Positions 5,978-12,953 of a stretch of DNA of 13,506 nt are shown in pieces. The translations under genes were made by a program, and so were the position numbers. Position 1 is the stretch's first letter. The number at the start of each line of letters is the position of its first letter. Under the pieces are notes generated by a model. It was not told the origin of the DNA. It did no database searches and saw nothing but the letters and a program-made list of their open reading frames with translations. This DNA is from SAR324 cluster bacterium (lineage in GTDB: Bacteria > SAR324 > XYD2-FULL-50-16): assembly GCA_002401295.1 (NCBI GenBank), contig NVSR01000001.1:13589-27094 (forward strand), written 5' to 3'.

Positions 5978-7185
5978 TTATTGATCAAGAATCTCTCTTA
6001 TTCAAATCAGGGTTTGAAGTCACAATACTTACTTCTTTAATTTTTGATTACAATACTATTGAGAGTAGCGACCCTGGGATACTTACGAAAATAATTCCAG
6101 ATGATTTTTACACCCCTGGGCATAAAGAAATCTATAAAGCAATTTTATATTTAAATGAGACAGATACCCCTATAAATGAAGAATTTATTCATAAACACTT
6201 AGTACAAAAAGATAAGTTTAATGAGCAAGTGATGCTTAATATTTTAACGGCCTCCCCTGCCGCCAATATAAATGCATATATTGATACATTAAAAAAACAT
6301 AGAATGTCTAGAGAAACGTTATCACTATGTAATCTTTCAAAAAATAAATTATTAGAAGGAATAGAACCAGATACTGTATTGATTGATATAGAAAATAGCC
6401 TAGATGCTCTTAGAAAGATAGGACATGGAAACAACAATATTGTAACAGGCGCTAATCTTTTAGAAGAATATGAACAAAAAACTATTGAAAGAGTAAAAAC
6501 TTCTTTTGAACCAATTGAATCTATCTTACCTGAAGGTATTGATAAAGGGTCTTTAATTGTTATAACGGGAGAGACAGAAACAGGTAAAACACATCTTACT
6601 TACTCCATAATAGAGAGTGCAAGTAACAATTGTCTTACAGGTCTTATCTCACTTGAATTTGGTGAAGAAGATTGGGTCACTCGCATTAAGGGCTTAATGA
6701 GGTCTAATATAAGCATTAAACCCGAAAACATATATACTGAATTTGATGCGTATGATATAAATTCTTTATCTACTATTTTATACGATTGGCACAATATTGG
6801 AGTTAAACTAGTAGTAATTGATTCACTCTCAGAAATATTTAATTACAACTATTCTAGTGAAACAGAAAAAATAAATTATATTGCAAAAGTTATCAACATG
6901 ATCGCAAAGAAAACAGGAATGATTATAATTTTAATTGCCCAAGGTAGTAAAGAAGATAATAATTCAAATAGACCAGGAGTACTGAACTCCGTGCTTGTTC
7001 CACATTGGGCAAAGATCTTCTGGAAAATTTCTTATAATGAACAAACTAGAGTTAGAACTTTACAATGGAAAAAGAACAAACAAAGCCGTGACTACCCATT
7101 GCAAAAACTATATTTTAATTCTAATGGTGAAATTACAACCGGTTTAAATCAAAGTATGAAAAAAAATCTTAAACCATTGAATTAA
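5974..7185 (+). CDS. DnaB-like replicative helicase
   Basis: This 403-residue protein is a hexameric 5'-3' helicase of the DnaB/SF4 type, probably unwinding the plasmid fork. Residues 1-110 match the DnaB N-terminal helical domain (FYTPGHKEIYKAI..., like the family F-x-x-x-x-H-x-x-I-(F/Y)). The RecA-like domain has Walker A GETETGKT (199-206), SLEFGEEDWVTRI (226-238, family SLEMs-E-Q-x-x-R), Walker B LVVIDS (279-284) and a sensor stretch IILIAQGSKED (308-318). It is slightly shorter than chromosomal DnaB (about 470), mainly at the C-terminal end. It overlaps rep by four bases and so is co-translated with the initiator. It converges with parB only five bases away. A SPP1/RepA-type helicase label is an alternative. 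Confidence 0.85.
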   Translation: MIIDQESLLFKSGFEVTILTSLIFDYNTIESSDPGILTKIIPDDFYTPGHKEIYKAILYLNETDTPINEEFIHKHLVQKDKFNEQVMLNILTASPAANINAYIDTLKKHRMSRETLSLCNLSKNKLLEGIEPDTVLIDIENSLDALRKIGHGNNNIVTGANLLEEYEQKTIERVKTSFEPIESILPEGIDKGSLIVITGETETGKTHLTYSIIESASNNCLTGLISLEFGEEDWVTRIKGLMRSNISIKPENIYTEFDAYDINSLSTILYDWHNIGVKLVVIDSLSEIFNYNYSSETEKINYIAKVINMIAKKTGMIIILIAQGSKEDNNSNRPGVLNSVLVPHWAKIFWKISYNEQTRVRTLQWKKNKQSRDYPLQKLYFNSNGEITTGLNQSMKKNLKPLN

Positions 7186-7205
7186 TTTTTCTATAATAAA
7201 AATTT
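7186..7205. terminator. Weak AT-only stem between convergent genes
   Basis: AATTTTT-ctataat-AAAAATT can pair across the five-base gap between the helicase and parB stops, followed by T's on either strand. Having no G or C in the stem it is a poor terminator, but no other candidate exists here. Confidence 0.25.
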
Positions 7206-8078
7206 TTCAATAAAATCTTTTAATTTTTCAATTTGATCTTCATCAAGTTTCTTAGGAATATCGATTTTTGTACTTTTACTACTAGTTTTGATTTCTAATA
7301 AAAGCATAGTTTCCTGAGGTTTATTCATTATTTTAATTTTATTTAATAGCTCTACCCTACTTCCTTCAGGTCCAATAAACCAAAAATAAAGCTTTATAGC
7401 TATATCTTCATCTGATATTTTTCGAATTGCATCTAAAGATTTAATATCTGATGTACTTTTATTTTCTTTTAAATCACTAATAATTTTTTCTGGTAGGGAT
7501 AATAATTTATGAATTTTACTCATTGTCGATTGATCTCTTCCAATTGCTGCAGCAAAGTGACTTACATTTTTGTAATTATTAGATGTTATCGCTAAATCAA
7601 TACTTAATGCTTGTTCTAGTCTACTCATCTCCAAACGTTGGTCATTTTCTATAAAGGCCAATGCCTGTAAATCTTGTTTATTTATACTCGCTCTTATATC
7701 TGCTTTAATGCATGTTCTGTTTAACAGTTTATGTGCTGCTACTCTTCTATGCCCTACTACAATATAATATCCTGTACCATCTTCTTTAGGAGTAATTACA
7801 ATATTATGTAACAACCCTTTACTTTTAATAGTATCAGCAAGCTCCATGATTTCATCATCATCTACTGTTAATCTAGGTTGAAAAGGATTATCTGTTAATT
7901 TGTTTATATCAACTTCAATATTTGTTTTTCCTACTTGAGTGGTGTCCTCTCCTGCCTTCTGCATTCTTTTTTGAATTGCAACACTTTTCTTTTTCTTTTT
8001 TTCTTCTTTAGTTAAAACAGTTTCCGTAGTATCAGAACTCATTTCAAGTCCATCTGTAATGTTATCAATTATATCCAT
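7191..8078 (-). CDS. parB: ParB-family centromere-binding partition protein
   Basis: This CTPase-type ParB acts with ParA to partition the replicon. After a charged N-terminus (Lys-rich about 24-45), the N-terminal ParB domain shows DNPFQPR (63-69), an E-x-A-x-S-I-K-like ELADTIKSKGLLHNI (78-93) and GHRRVAAHKLL (109-119), corresponding to the family G-E/H-R-R box. IENDQRLEMSRLEQA (143-157) and a helix-turn-helix (about 170-195, AAAIGRDQSTMSKIHKLL) follow. The frame can begin at TTG (8087), but GAGG sits directly against that codon and nine bases before ATG 8078, so ATG is preferred, giving 295 residues. It starts one base after the parA stop, a typical parAB operon. Confidence 0.85.
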   Translation of the reverse strand: MDIIDNITDGLEMSSDTTETVLTKEEKKKKKSVAIQKRMQKAGEDTTQVGKTNIEVDINKLTDNPFQPRLTVDDDEIMELADTIKSKGLLHNIVITPKEDGTGYYIVVGHRRVAAHKLLNRTCIKADIRASINKQDLQALAFIENDQRLEMSRLEQALSIDLAITSNNYKNVSHFAAAIGRDQSTMSKIHKLLSLPEKIISDLKENKSTSDIKSLDAIRKISDEDIAIKLYFWFIGPEGSRVELLNKIKIMNKPQETMLLLEIKTSSKSTKIDIPKKLDEDQIEKLKDFIEKFLL

Positions 8079-8079
8079 A

Positions 8080-8919
8080 TTATTCAACCTCTTCTAATAT
8101 AAAATTCTTCTTTATAGTATTACATAAAGAGTTAATTCTCTTTTTTGCTACTCTATATGCAACCCTGTTTGTTTCATCTAATGAATTGATATCCATTTGA
8201 TTATCTTCCATAGTAGCTATAGCTCTTGATTGCTTAAGAGCCGACATATTAATTTGAAACTTTATTTTCTTATCTATATTTACTTCTTTTAATGAAGCTA
8301 TTAATTTCTTAGCATCATCTTTTAATCTTACATCATCTAAATATTGATTAAGGATAAACATTAATTTGTAATCACCCTCAAAATAATTTGTTCCTTCCCC
8401 AAAGTACTGCTCTACAGTTTCAATTGTAGTTTCTCGGGCCCTTTTACCAGGAGAAAAAGGAATTATAAAGTGATCTATATGTTCTCTTAAATCAAGAAGT
8501 TCACCAGATATTTCACCTGGAGTATCTACTATTATGTAATCATAGTTTTGTTTTAAATCTTCAATTACTTCTTTGGCATTTAGCTCACTATCAAATTCAC
8601 TAAAGTCTACAGTAGTTGCAGCATTACATTCACTTGCTGTTTGTGAAATATCTAAATTTAACACAACTGCATTACTTAGATTAGATGCAAGTAGATTGGC
8701 TAAGGTGCTTTTTCCTGATCCACCCTTAAAGGTTAATAGGGCAATAATAATTGTTTTTCTTTGAGTATTATCATACTCTTCTACTGAATCAAATACAGCA
8801 TCATACATAATACTATATTTGTTTGGATTTTCTTGTTCTATTGTTCTTATTGTTGATACACTTTTTTTAAATCGTTCTGCAATTCTTATATGAATTTCGC
8901 TTTTAGTTAAAGTTTCCAT
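8080..8919 (-). CDS. parA: ParA-family partition ATPase
   Basis: This 279-residue deviant-Walker ATPase positions the replicon via ParB. Walker A KGGSGKST is at 65-72, a switch region VVLNLDISQTAS at 85-96, and Walker B YDYIIVDTPG at 126-135. The 55 residues before the ATPase domain include a short helical segment (SEIHIRIAERFKKSVSTIRTIEQ) that could be a small helix-turn-helix, giving type Ia-like operator binding and autoregulation. AAAGGG precedes the ATG. The upstream non-coding stretch carries two palindromes that are natural binding sites for it or ParB. The exact promoter was not resolved; TTGTAA- and TATAAA-like hexamers occur near 8940-8965 at poor spacing. Confidence 0.85.
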   Translation of the reverse strand: METLTKSEIHIRIAERFKKSVSTIRTIEQENPNKYSIMYDAVFDSVEEYDNTQRKTIIIALLTFKGGSGKSTLANLLASNLSNAVVLNLDISQTASECNAATTVDFSEFDSELNAKEVIEDLKQNYDYIIVDTPGEISGELLDLREHIDHFIIPFSPGKRARETTIETVEQYFGEGTNYFEGDYKLMFILNQYLDDVRLKDDAKKLIASLKEVNIDKKIKFQINMSALKQSRAIATMEDNQMDINSLDETNRVAYRVAKKRINSLCNTIKKNFILEEVE

Positions 8920-9006
8920 TAGTAACCCTTTAGAGTTTTATATTTCAAGATGATAACAGAATTTACAAAATAAATAAATATTTTTACAAATTTTTTACAA
9001 TATTTC

Positions 9007-9022
9007 TAGGAGCATGCTCCTA
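9007..9022. promoter_or_regulatory. Palindrome 1 (parS/operator candidate)
   Basis: TAGGAGCATGCTCCTA is a perfect 16-bp palindrome, 88 bases upstream of parA. It shares TAGG(A/G)GCATGC(T/C)CCTA with the palindrome at 9100-9123. GC-rich palindromes in otherwise AT-rich intergenic DNA beside parA are typical partition sites. Confidence 0.65.
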
Positions 9023-9036
9023 ATTATTACAATAAA

Positions 9037-9051
9037 CCCCAAAAAATGGGG
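9037..9051. repeat. Small inverted repeat between the palindromes
   Basis: CCCCA-AAAAA-TGGGG forms a 5-bp stem. It lies between the two large palindromes and may act as a terminator or be part of the partition site. Confidence 0.35.
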
Positions 9052-9099
9052 ATAAATATTTTTTATTATTTTTATGAAAATAAATAAAACTTCTTCTAC

Positions 9100-9123
9100 A
9101 AATTAGGGGCATGCCCCTAATTT
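9100..9123. promoter_or_regulatory. Palindrome 2 (parS/operator candidate)
   Basis: This is a perfect 24-bp palindrome, half-site AAATTAGGGGCA, centred on GCATGC. It lies 22 bases upstream of the -35 box of the lipoprotein gene and shares its core with 9007-9022. It could bind ParB, or a repressor acting on both divergent transcripts. Confidence 0.65.
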
Positions 9124-9144
9124 CTTTAAATTCAATAATATGTA

Positions 9145-9173
9145 TTGACATAAAATTTTATTTTATATAGGAT
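9145..9173 (+). promoter_or_regulatory. Promoter of the lipoprotein gene
   Basis: A perfect TTGACA (9145-9150) is followed after 17 bases by TAGGAT (9168-9173, four of six -10 positions). Initiation near 9180 leaves a leader of about 23 bases containing AAAGGGA. Confidence 0.6.
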
Positions 9174-9202
9174 GTTAAGATATTTACATAAAAGGGAAAA
9201 TA

Positions 9203-9886
9203 ATGAAAACAAAAATCATTAAAACTACACTGACAGTTTTATTAGCAATAGTTGCAACAGGATGTGCTTCAAGAGACTACAGAATTTCAGTAGAAGAAAT
9301 AGAAAACATTCAAATACCTTCACTAAAAGAAGAAAAAGTTTTACACGCTGCCACAGCAAATGCTTTTCGCACAAATGCAACCGACATATTTATAGGTGAT
9401 TCTGAAGAATCATTTTGGTTACTCTTCCAAACTATTTCTGATAAGACATTAAAAAGTGGAAATAATTATTTTGCTATTTATAAACCCAGGTACCTTAGTA
9501 ATATAGATGGTGTTCAGCTACATACTATGGATAAGGTTAAAAGCCTTTGTGTAGATAAACAATCACGAAGTATGATTGATAAGCTAGTTGTTTTTGATTG
9601 GGGAAGTTTAAATGAACTTTATTGTAATTCAATAAATAGCAATTCTGGTTTTGCCGAGTTTGTTATGTTTAAGAATAAACCAGAAGGTCTTGAAGTATAT
9701 GATGCAAAAAAAGTTTTAACTTATCTCGATGACTCAGGAAACTTTGCAGATGAATTGACTTATGAAGAGGATGGAAGCGATGTTACACGCAGCGATAAAG
9801 TCTCGGTTTATTCACAATGGTATGAAGAACAAAGAGACTTTTGGCCTAACGAGGGGGATAACATCCCTTTTCCCGATAATAAATAA
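9203..9886 (+). CDS. Predicted lipoprotein, unknown function
   Basis: This 227-residue protein has a type II signal peptide: Lys-rich start, hydrophobic TLTVLLAIVA, then the lipobox ATGC with the lipidated Cys at 21. It would be anchored in the outer or inner membrane. Asp at +4/+5 does not give a clear sorting signal. The mature part is acidic, without repeats or a domain I recognise; two further Cys (about 113 and 140) could form a disulfide. AAGGGA precedes the ATG. It sits alone between the divergent parA and the NusA-like operon, and its near-perfect -35 box suggests solid expression. A conjugation or entry-exclusion role would suit the setting, but nothing in the sequence shows it. Confidence 0.7.
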   Translation: MKTKIIKTTLTVLLAIVATGCASRDYRISVEEIENIQIPSLKEEKVLHAATANAFRTNATDIFIGDSEESFWLLFQTISDKTLKSGNNYFAIYKPRYLSNIDGVQLHTMDKVKSLCVDKQSRSMIDKLVVFDWGSLNELYCNSINSNSGFAEFVMFKNKPEGLEVYDAKKVLTYLDDSGNFADELTYEEDGSDVTRSDKVSVYSQWYEEQRDFWPNEGDNIPFPDNK

Positions 9887-9888
9887 AA

Positions 9889-9920
9889 TTTAACAAATAT
9901 ATATAAAAATATATGTTAAA
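9889..9920 (+). terminator. AT-rich stem-loop after the lipoprotein gene
   Basis: TTTAAC/GTTAAA encloses ATATAT repeats. It is stable by length but has little G+C and no clear T run. It may be a weak terminator, or simply the AT-rich promoter region of the next operon. A second small hairpin, GGGAT-AAC-ATCCC-TTTT, lies within the end of the coding region (9855-9870). Confidence 0.3.
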
Positions 9921-9963
9921 ATGTTGTTTCTGAAATATCTATTTCCATTATAGATTTTCAAAA

Positions 9964-10007
9964 AAACCCGAGCATAGCAGCGATATCTCTTTTTTGGAGT
10001 AGGGTTT
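9964..10007 (+). promoter_or_regulatory. Leader hairpin with T run before the NusA-like gene (terminator/attenuator candidate)
   Basis: GAGcATA/TAT-CTC (9970-9989) is directly followed by TTTTTT (9990-9995), as in an intrinsic terminator. It is nested inside an outer AAACCC/GGGTTT pair (9964-9969 with 10002-10007). It ends 30 bases before the NusA-like start codon, so it either ends lipoprotein transcripts or attenuates the operon. Confidence 0.45.
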
Positions 10008-10025
10008 AGAACAGGACTATCAAAC

Positions 10026-10817
10026 ATGGCTATAAAGCATATAGAACATACTTTAGCAGATGCTATAACATCTATGACCGATACATACGGTATAGATGAA
10101 TATACATCTTTATCTATTCTTGAGTATGCAATAGGGAAATCATACAATTCAGATTTTCCAGCTGCAATCTGGGAAGATGGAACTATATCCATTATCACTG
10201 ATGAAGGCCAAAAACATTTCCAACTTTCAAATATGAAGCTTGGGCAAATAAAAAAAATTGTTACTGATGAAGTAGCAAAATATGTTAACCTCAACAACGT
10301 ATCAATATTTACTAATATCTCCTCGATTAACTCTAGTATCTTTTACATGCACATTGAAAAAGTCAATGGCAGACATGTAGAGGGTAAAGTATTTAGGTAT
10401 TTAGATAAAAAGGAAGACAATGTTCTTCTAAATGGTATTCATGCTACATTAAGAGTTAGTTCTAAAACTATCTTTCCTAAAGATAAAGAAAGAGATATAT
10501 TTAAAGTAGGTAATAATATCCTTGTTTCCTTTGATCATTTAAAAGAAAATGATGATGGCACTATTACAGCTTCTTTTACTCGAAACTCTAAAAAACTGAT
10601 TACATACGTTATAAATTCCTCCTTTTCTAAACTCAATGTATTAAATATTGAATACAAATACTCACACTGGTTCAATAATCAAACAAATACTATCTCCATT
10701 CTTGAAAGAGATTGCACTGTATCTAAAGAGCACAGGCTCTATATATTCTCAAAAATAAGAAAAAAAATAAATACAAATGTCAGATTTATTGACAAAAAGG
10801 AAAACAATGAAGATTAG
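10026..10817 (+). CDS. NusA-like protein (N-terminal domain plus S1-like region, no clear KH domains)
   Basis: This 263-residue protein resembles the front of transcription factor NusA, which binds RNA polymerase and controls pausing, termination and antitermination. Residues 1-60 fit the NusA N-terminal pattern (TYGIDEYTSLSILEYAIGKSY then IWEDGTISII). Residues about 115-195 look like the S1 domain (VNGRHVEGKVFRYL, ...DIFKVGNNILVSFDHL, ...ITASFTRNSKKLITYVI, parallel to NusA G-x-V, F-x-x-G-D-x-V and L-x-x-T/S-R-x). Chromosomal NusA is about 350-500 residues with two KH domains. Here only a basic ~70-residue tail remains and no GxxG loop is seen. AGGA lies 8 bases before the ATG. Its stop overlaps the next gene start by 11 bases. 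Similarity is judged by eye. Confidence 0.5.
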   Translation: MAIKHIEHTLADAITSMTDTYGIDEYTSLSILEYAIGKSYNSDFPAAIWEDGTISIITDEGQKHFQLSNMKLGQIKKIVTDEVAKYVNLNNVSIFTNISSINSSIFYMHIEKVNGRHVEGKVFRYLDKKEDNVLLNGIHATLRVSSKTIFPKDKERDIFKVGNNILVSFDHLKENDDGTITASFTRNSKKLITYVINSSFSKLNVLNIEYKYSHWFNNQTNTISILERDCTVSKEHRLYIFSKIRKKINTNVRFIDKKENNED

Positions 10818-12159
10818 TCATGTATACGCAATTGCAATCATAGAAGGAATAGTATCCTTAGGAATAGAGGTTAGTGCTTTTAGACAAATAACACCTTTTT
10901 TAGGTTCATCATTAGAAATAACGACAATGATACTGTCTTTCTTTCTAATCGCCCTTGCATTTGGATACAAAGTAGGGGGACAATTCAAAGGTGATATTTA
11001 CAGGCGTTTAAGTTACAACTTTGTTTTAGTACTTCTCTTTGCACCTATTGCTCTGAGTTATAAAGTTATGGCACTTTGGTTTAGTATTGATATTAATATA
11101 TGGCTTCAATTTACTATATGGCTATTAGCAACAGTAGGCTATCCTATTTTCCTCTTAGGACAAACGATACCTATCTTGTCTTCGCAAAGTAGCTTTAAAA
11201 CACATTCCGAAGCAAGTGGTAACATATTGTTTTATTCTACTTTAGGAAGCGTTATTGGGGCTATTGGGGTAAGTGCATTTCTTTTTAATACCTTAGGTGT
11301 TGGCATGACATTAGTTGTTATAGGTGTGCTTATTACAGCAATGACAGGAATACTTTTTATTTATACCGAAGAACGCTTTATTCCAATTGCTACCATCGCA
11401 GCTTTAAGTATGGTGTTTATGTTAAATATTAAAACTACTTTCGTGGTTCAAAATGCATATGCAAATGTCAGTATCGCTCAAACAGTTGATAAAAGACTTT
11501 ATTTTAAAGTAAATAACAATGCTAGTTCAACAATTCATAAAGATGGAAAACCTGCACGTTATATGGAAGCAATAAGAAATGCACTAGAAGTGGAAATTTC
11601 TAATAATTCAAAGGTACTTGTAGTTGGAGCAGGGGGGTATACATTATCTCACTTATACAACAAATTCGATGTTACGTATGTAGAAATTAACCGGGACTTA
11701 AAAGCCGCAGCAGAAAAATATTTTCTAAAAAAACCAGTAGTAGGTAAAGTTATACATGAAGATGCACGTGCCTATTTTATAAAGACAGACACAATGTATG
11801 ATGCCATTTTATTAGATGCATATAATGGAAACTTTGAAGTACCTGCACATATGATGAGCGTTGAGTTTTTTAAAAATGTTAAAGAGCATTTAAATAAAAA
11901 TGGAATTATTTTAGTCAACATGATAGTTGATCCATTTTTTAACGATACTTTCTCATCCACATTTCGTAACAGTTTAAATGTAGGTATTGGCTCTTGTACC
12001 TATGTAACTAATCAATTACGTTCAGGTATGGGTACTGTTATGGCTATGTGTAAGCCTGATATGCAAACAAAGGTTTATACAGACGATTTAAATAAGGTTT
12101 CACTAGATATGTCAGAACGAAAGTTTATGGCAATGCAAGTAGTAAAAAGTAGAAAGTAA
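10807..12159 (+). CDS. Membrane-anchored spermidine-synthase-like (SAM-dependent fold) protein
   Basis: This 450-residue protein has about seven hydrophobic segments (residues 1-215) followed by a Rossmann domain. Family-like features are VLVVGAGGY (270-278, SAM/dcSAM loop), VEIN (292-295, acidic strand-2 end), EDARAYF (318-324) and AILLDAYNGNFEVPAHMMSVEFF (343-365, matching D-A-(Y/F)-x-x-x-x-x-P-x-x-(L/M)-x-(T/S)-x-E-F-F). In polyamine synthases this fold joins an aminopropyl group to a diamine; membrane-fused relatives are widespread and mostly uncharacterised. ATG 10807 is chosen over 10777 because AAAAGG is correctly placed and the overlap with the NusA-like gene shrinks to 11 bases. Whether it makes a polyamine or methylates something is open. 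Confidence 0.7.
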   Translation: MKISHVYAIAIIEGIVSLGIEVSAFRQITPFLGSSLEITTMILSFFLIALAFGYKVGGQFKGDIYRRLSYNFVLVLLFAPIALSYKVMALWFSIDINIWLQFTIWLLATVGYPIFLLGQTIPILSSQSSFKTHSEASGNILFYSTLGSVIGAIGVSAFLFNTLGVGMTLVVIGVLITAMTGILFIYTEERFIPIATIAALSMVFMLNIKTTFVVQNAYANVSIAQTVDKRLYFKVNNNASSTIHKDGKPARYMEAIRNALEVEISNNSKVLVVGAGGYTLSHLYNKFDVTYVEINRDLKAAAEKYFLKKPVVGKVIHEDARAYFIKTDTMYDAILLDAYNGNFEVPAHMMSVEFFKNVKEHLNKNGIILVNMIVDPFFNDTFSSTFRNSLNVGIGSCTYVTNQLRSGMGTVMAMCKPDMQTKVYTDDLNKVSLDMSERKFMAMQVVKSRK

Positions 12160-12953
12160 TGAGCTCTCTGCATATAACTGATTTTGCTCAACGATTTTTA
12201 GATACTGCAAAAAATGTAAAAATTGCTAACTTAAAAGTATTGGCCCATCCAGCAGAGATAGATAGAAAAGAATTTTTTGATTTATTTGTTACAAGTAAAA
12301 TAAGAAAAAAAGACGTTTTTATTAACTTAAATACTATCGTAGGTTCACGTGAACCATATAATGGTAGAACTTGGTATAAAATGCTAAATACCCTTGAAAG
12401 AGGGCGTACCAATGTTAATTTATTAGAAGATAATGATTCTGAATATTGTTTAGACTTCTACATTCATCCAAAAAAATTCAAAGATCATAGAGATGAAAAA
12501 CCATGCATACACTTTTATAATGGAAGTGGTTACATTGTCACAGGGCAACACAGGTTTTGTATTGCGAAGTTTTTACAAGCATGTGGATATATACCTCAGC
12601 AGGAGATAGGCCCCTCAGAGGCTAAATACATCAATTATGATGCAGAGTCTTTAAAGCTCTTTATAAACACGTATGATAGCTTTAGAGCCATCAGAAGAAA
12701 GACGTTTGGTTCTTCATATAGAGGTGCAAAGTTACAAATCGAAGATATCACTTTAAACTACGGAAAAATTAAAGGGAATCCTACTTATGTAATTCACTAT
12801 AACTCAAGATTACATCTAGAAACCAGACAGATAAAACTTTCTAACGTGAATGAATTCATCTATAAATATAATGAACTACTCTATTACCCAGAAAAAAAAT
12901 ATATATCTGCTGCCAAACAAATGTATAAACGTATCAAATCAATGGTTGCTTAA
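12159..12953 (+). CDS. Hypothetical protein with a ParB/sulfiredoxin-like HR motif
   Basis: This is a 264-residue soluble protein. INLNTIVGSREPYNGRTWYKML (55-76) and YIVTGQHRFCIAKFL (125-139) are the clearest motifs. The second resembles the G-x-H-R-x-x-A box of the ParB/Srx nucleotide-binding superfamily, found in partition proteins, DNA-modification enzymes and phage nucleases. Cysteines at 116, 134 and 142 cluster around it. A basic C-terminus (about 170-264) has no recognised fold. Its ATG overlaps the previous TAA (TAATG) and its stop abuts the next start, so it belongs to the same operon as the spermidine-synthase-like and helicase genes. A CTPase, kinase-like or nuclease activity are all possible; none is shown. 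Confidence 0.6.
   Translation: MSSLHITDFAQRFLDTAKNVKIANLKVLAHPAEIDRKEFFDLFVTSKIRKKDVFINLNTIVGSREPYNGRTWYKMLNTLERGRTNVNLLEDNDSEYCLDFYIHPKKFKDHRDEKPCIHFYNGSGYIVTGQHRFCIAKFLQACGYIPQQEIGPSEAKYINYDAESLKLFINTYDSFRAIRRKTFGSSYRGAKLQIEDITLNYGKIKGNPTYVIHYNSRLHLETRQIKLSNVNEFIYKYNELLYYPEKKYISAAKQMYKRIKSMVA

Noticed and set aside
5716..5988. 90-codon minus-strand ORF opposite the rep C-terminus
   Set aside because: It is a shadow of the rep reading frame, with no ribosome binding site or family resemblance.
8079..8087. TTG start for ParB
   Set aside because: GAGG abuts the TTG, leaving no spacing, but lies nine bases from the ATG at 8078.
10777..10806. Upstream ATG for the spermidine-synthase-like gene
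   Set aside because: It would add ten polar residues and a longer overlap without a ribosome binding site, while the ATG at 10807 has AAAAGG in place.
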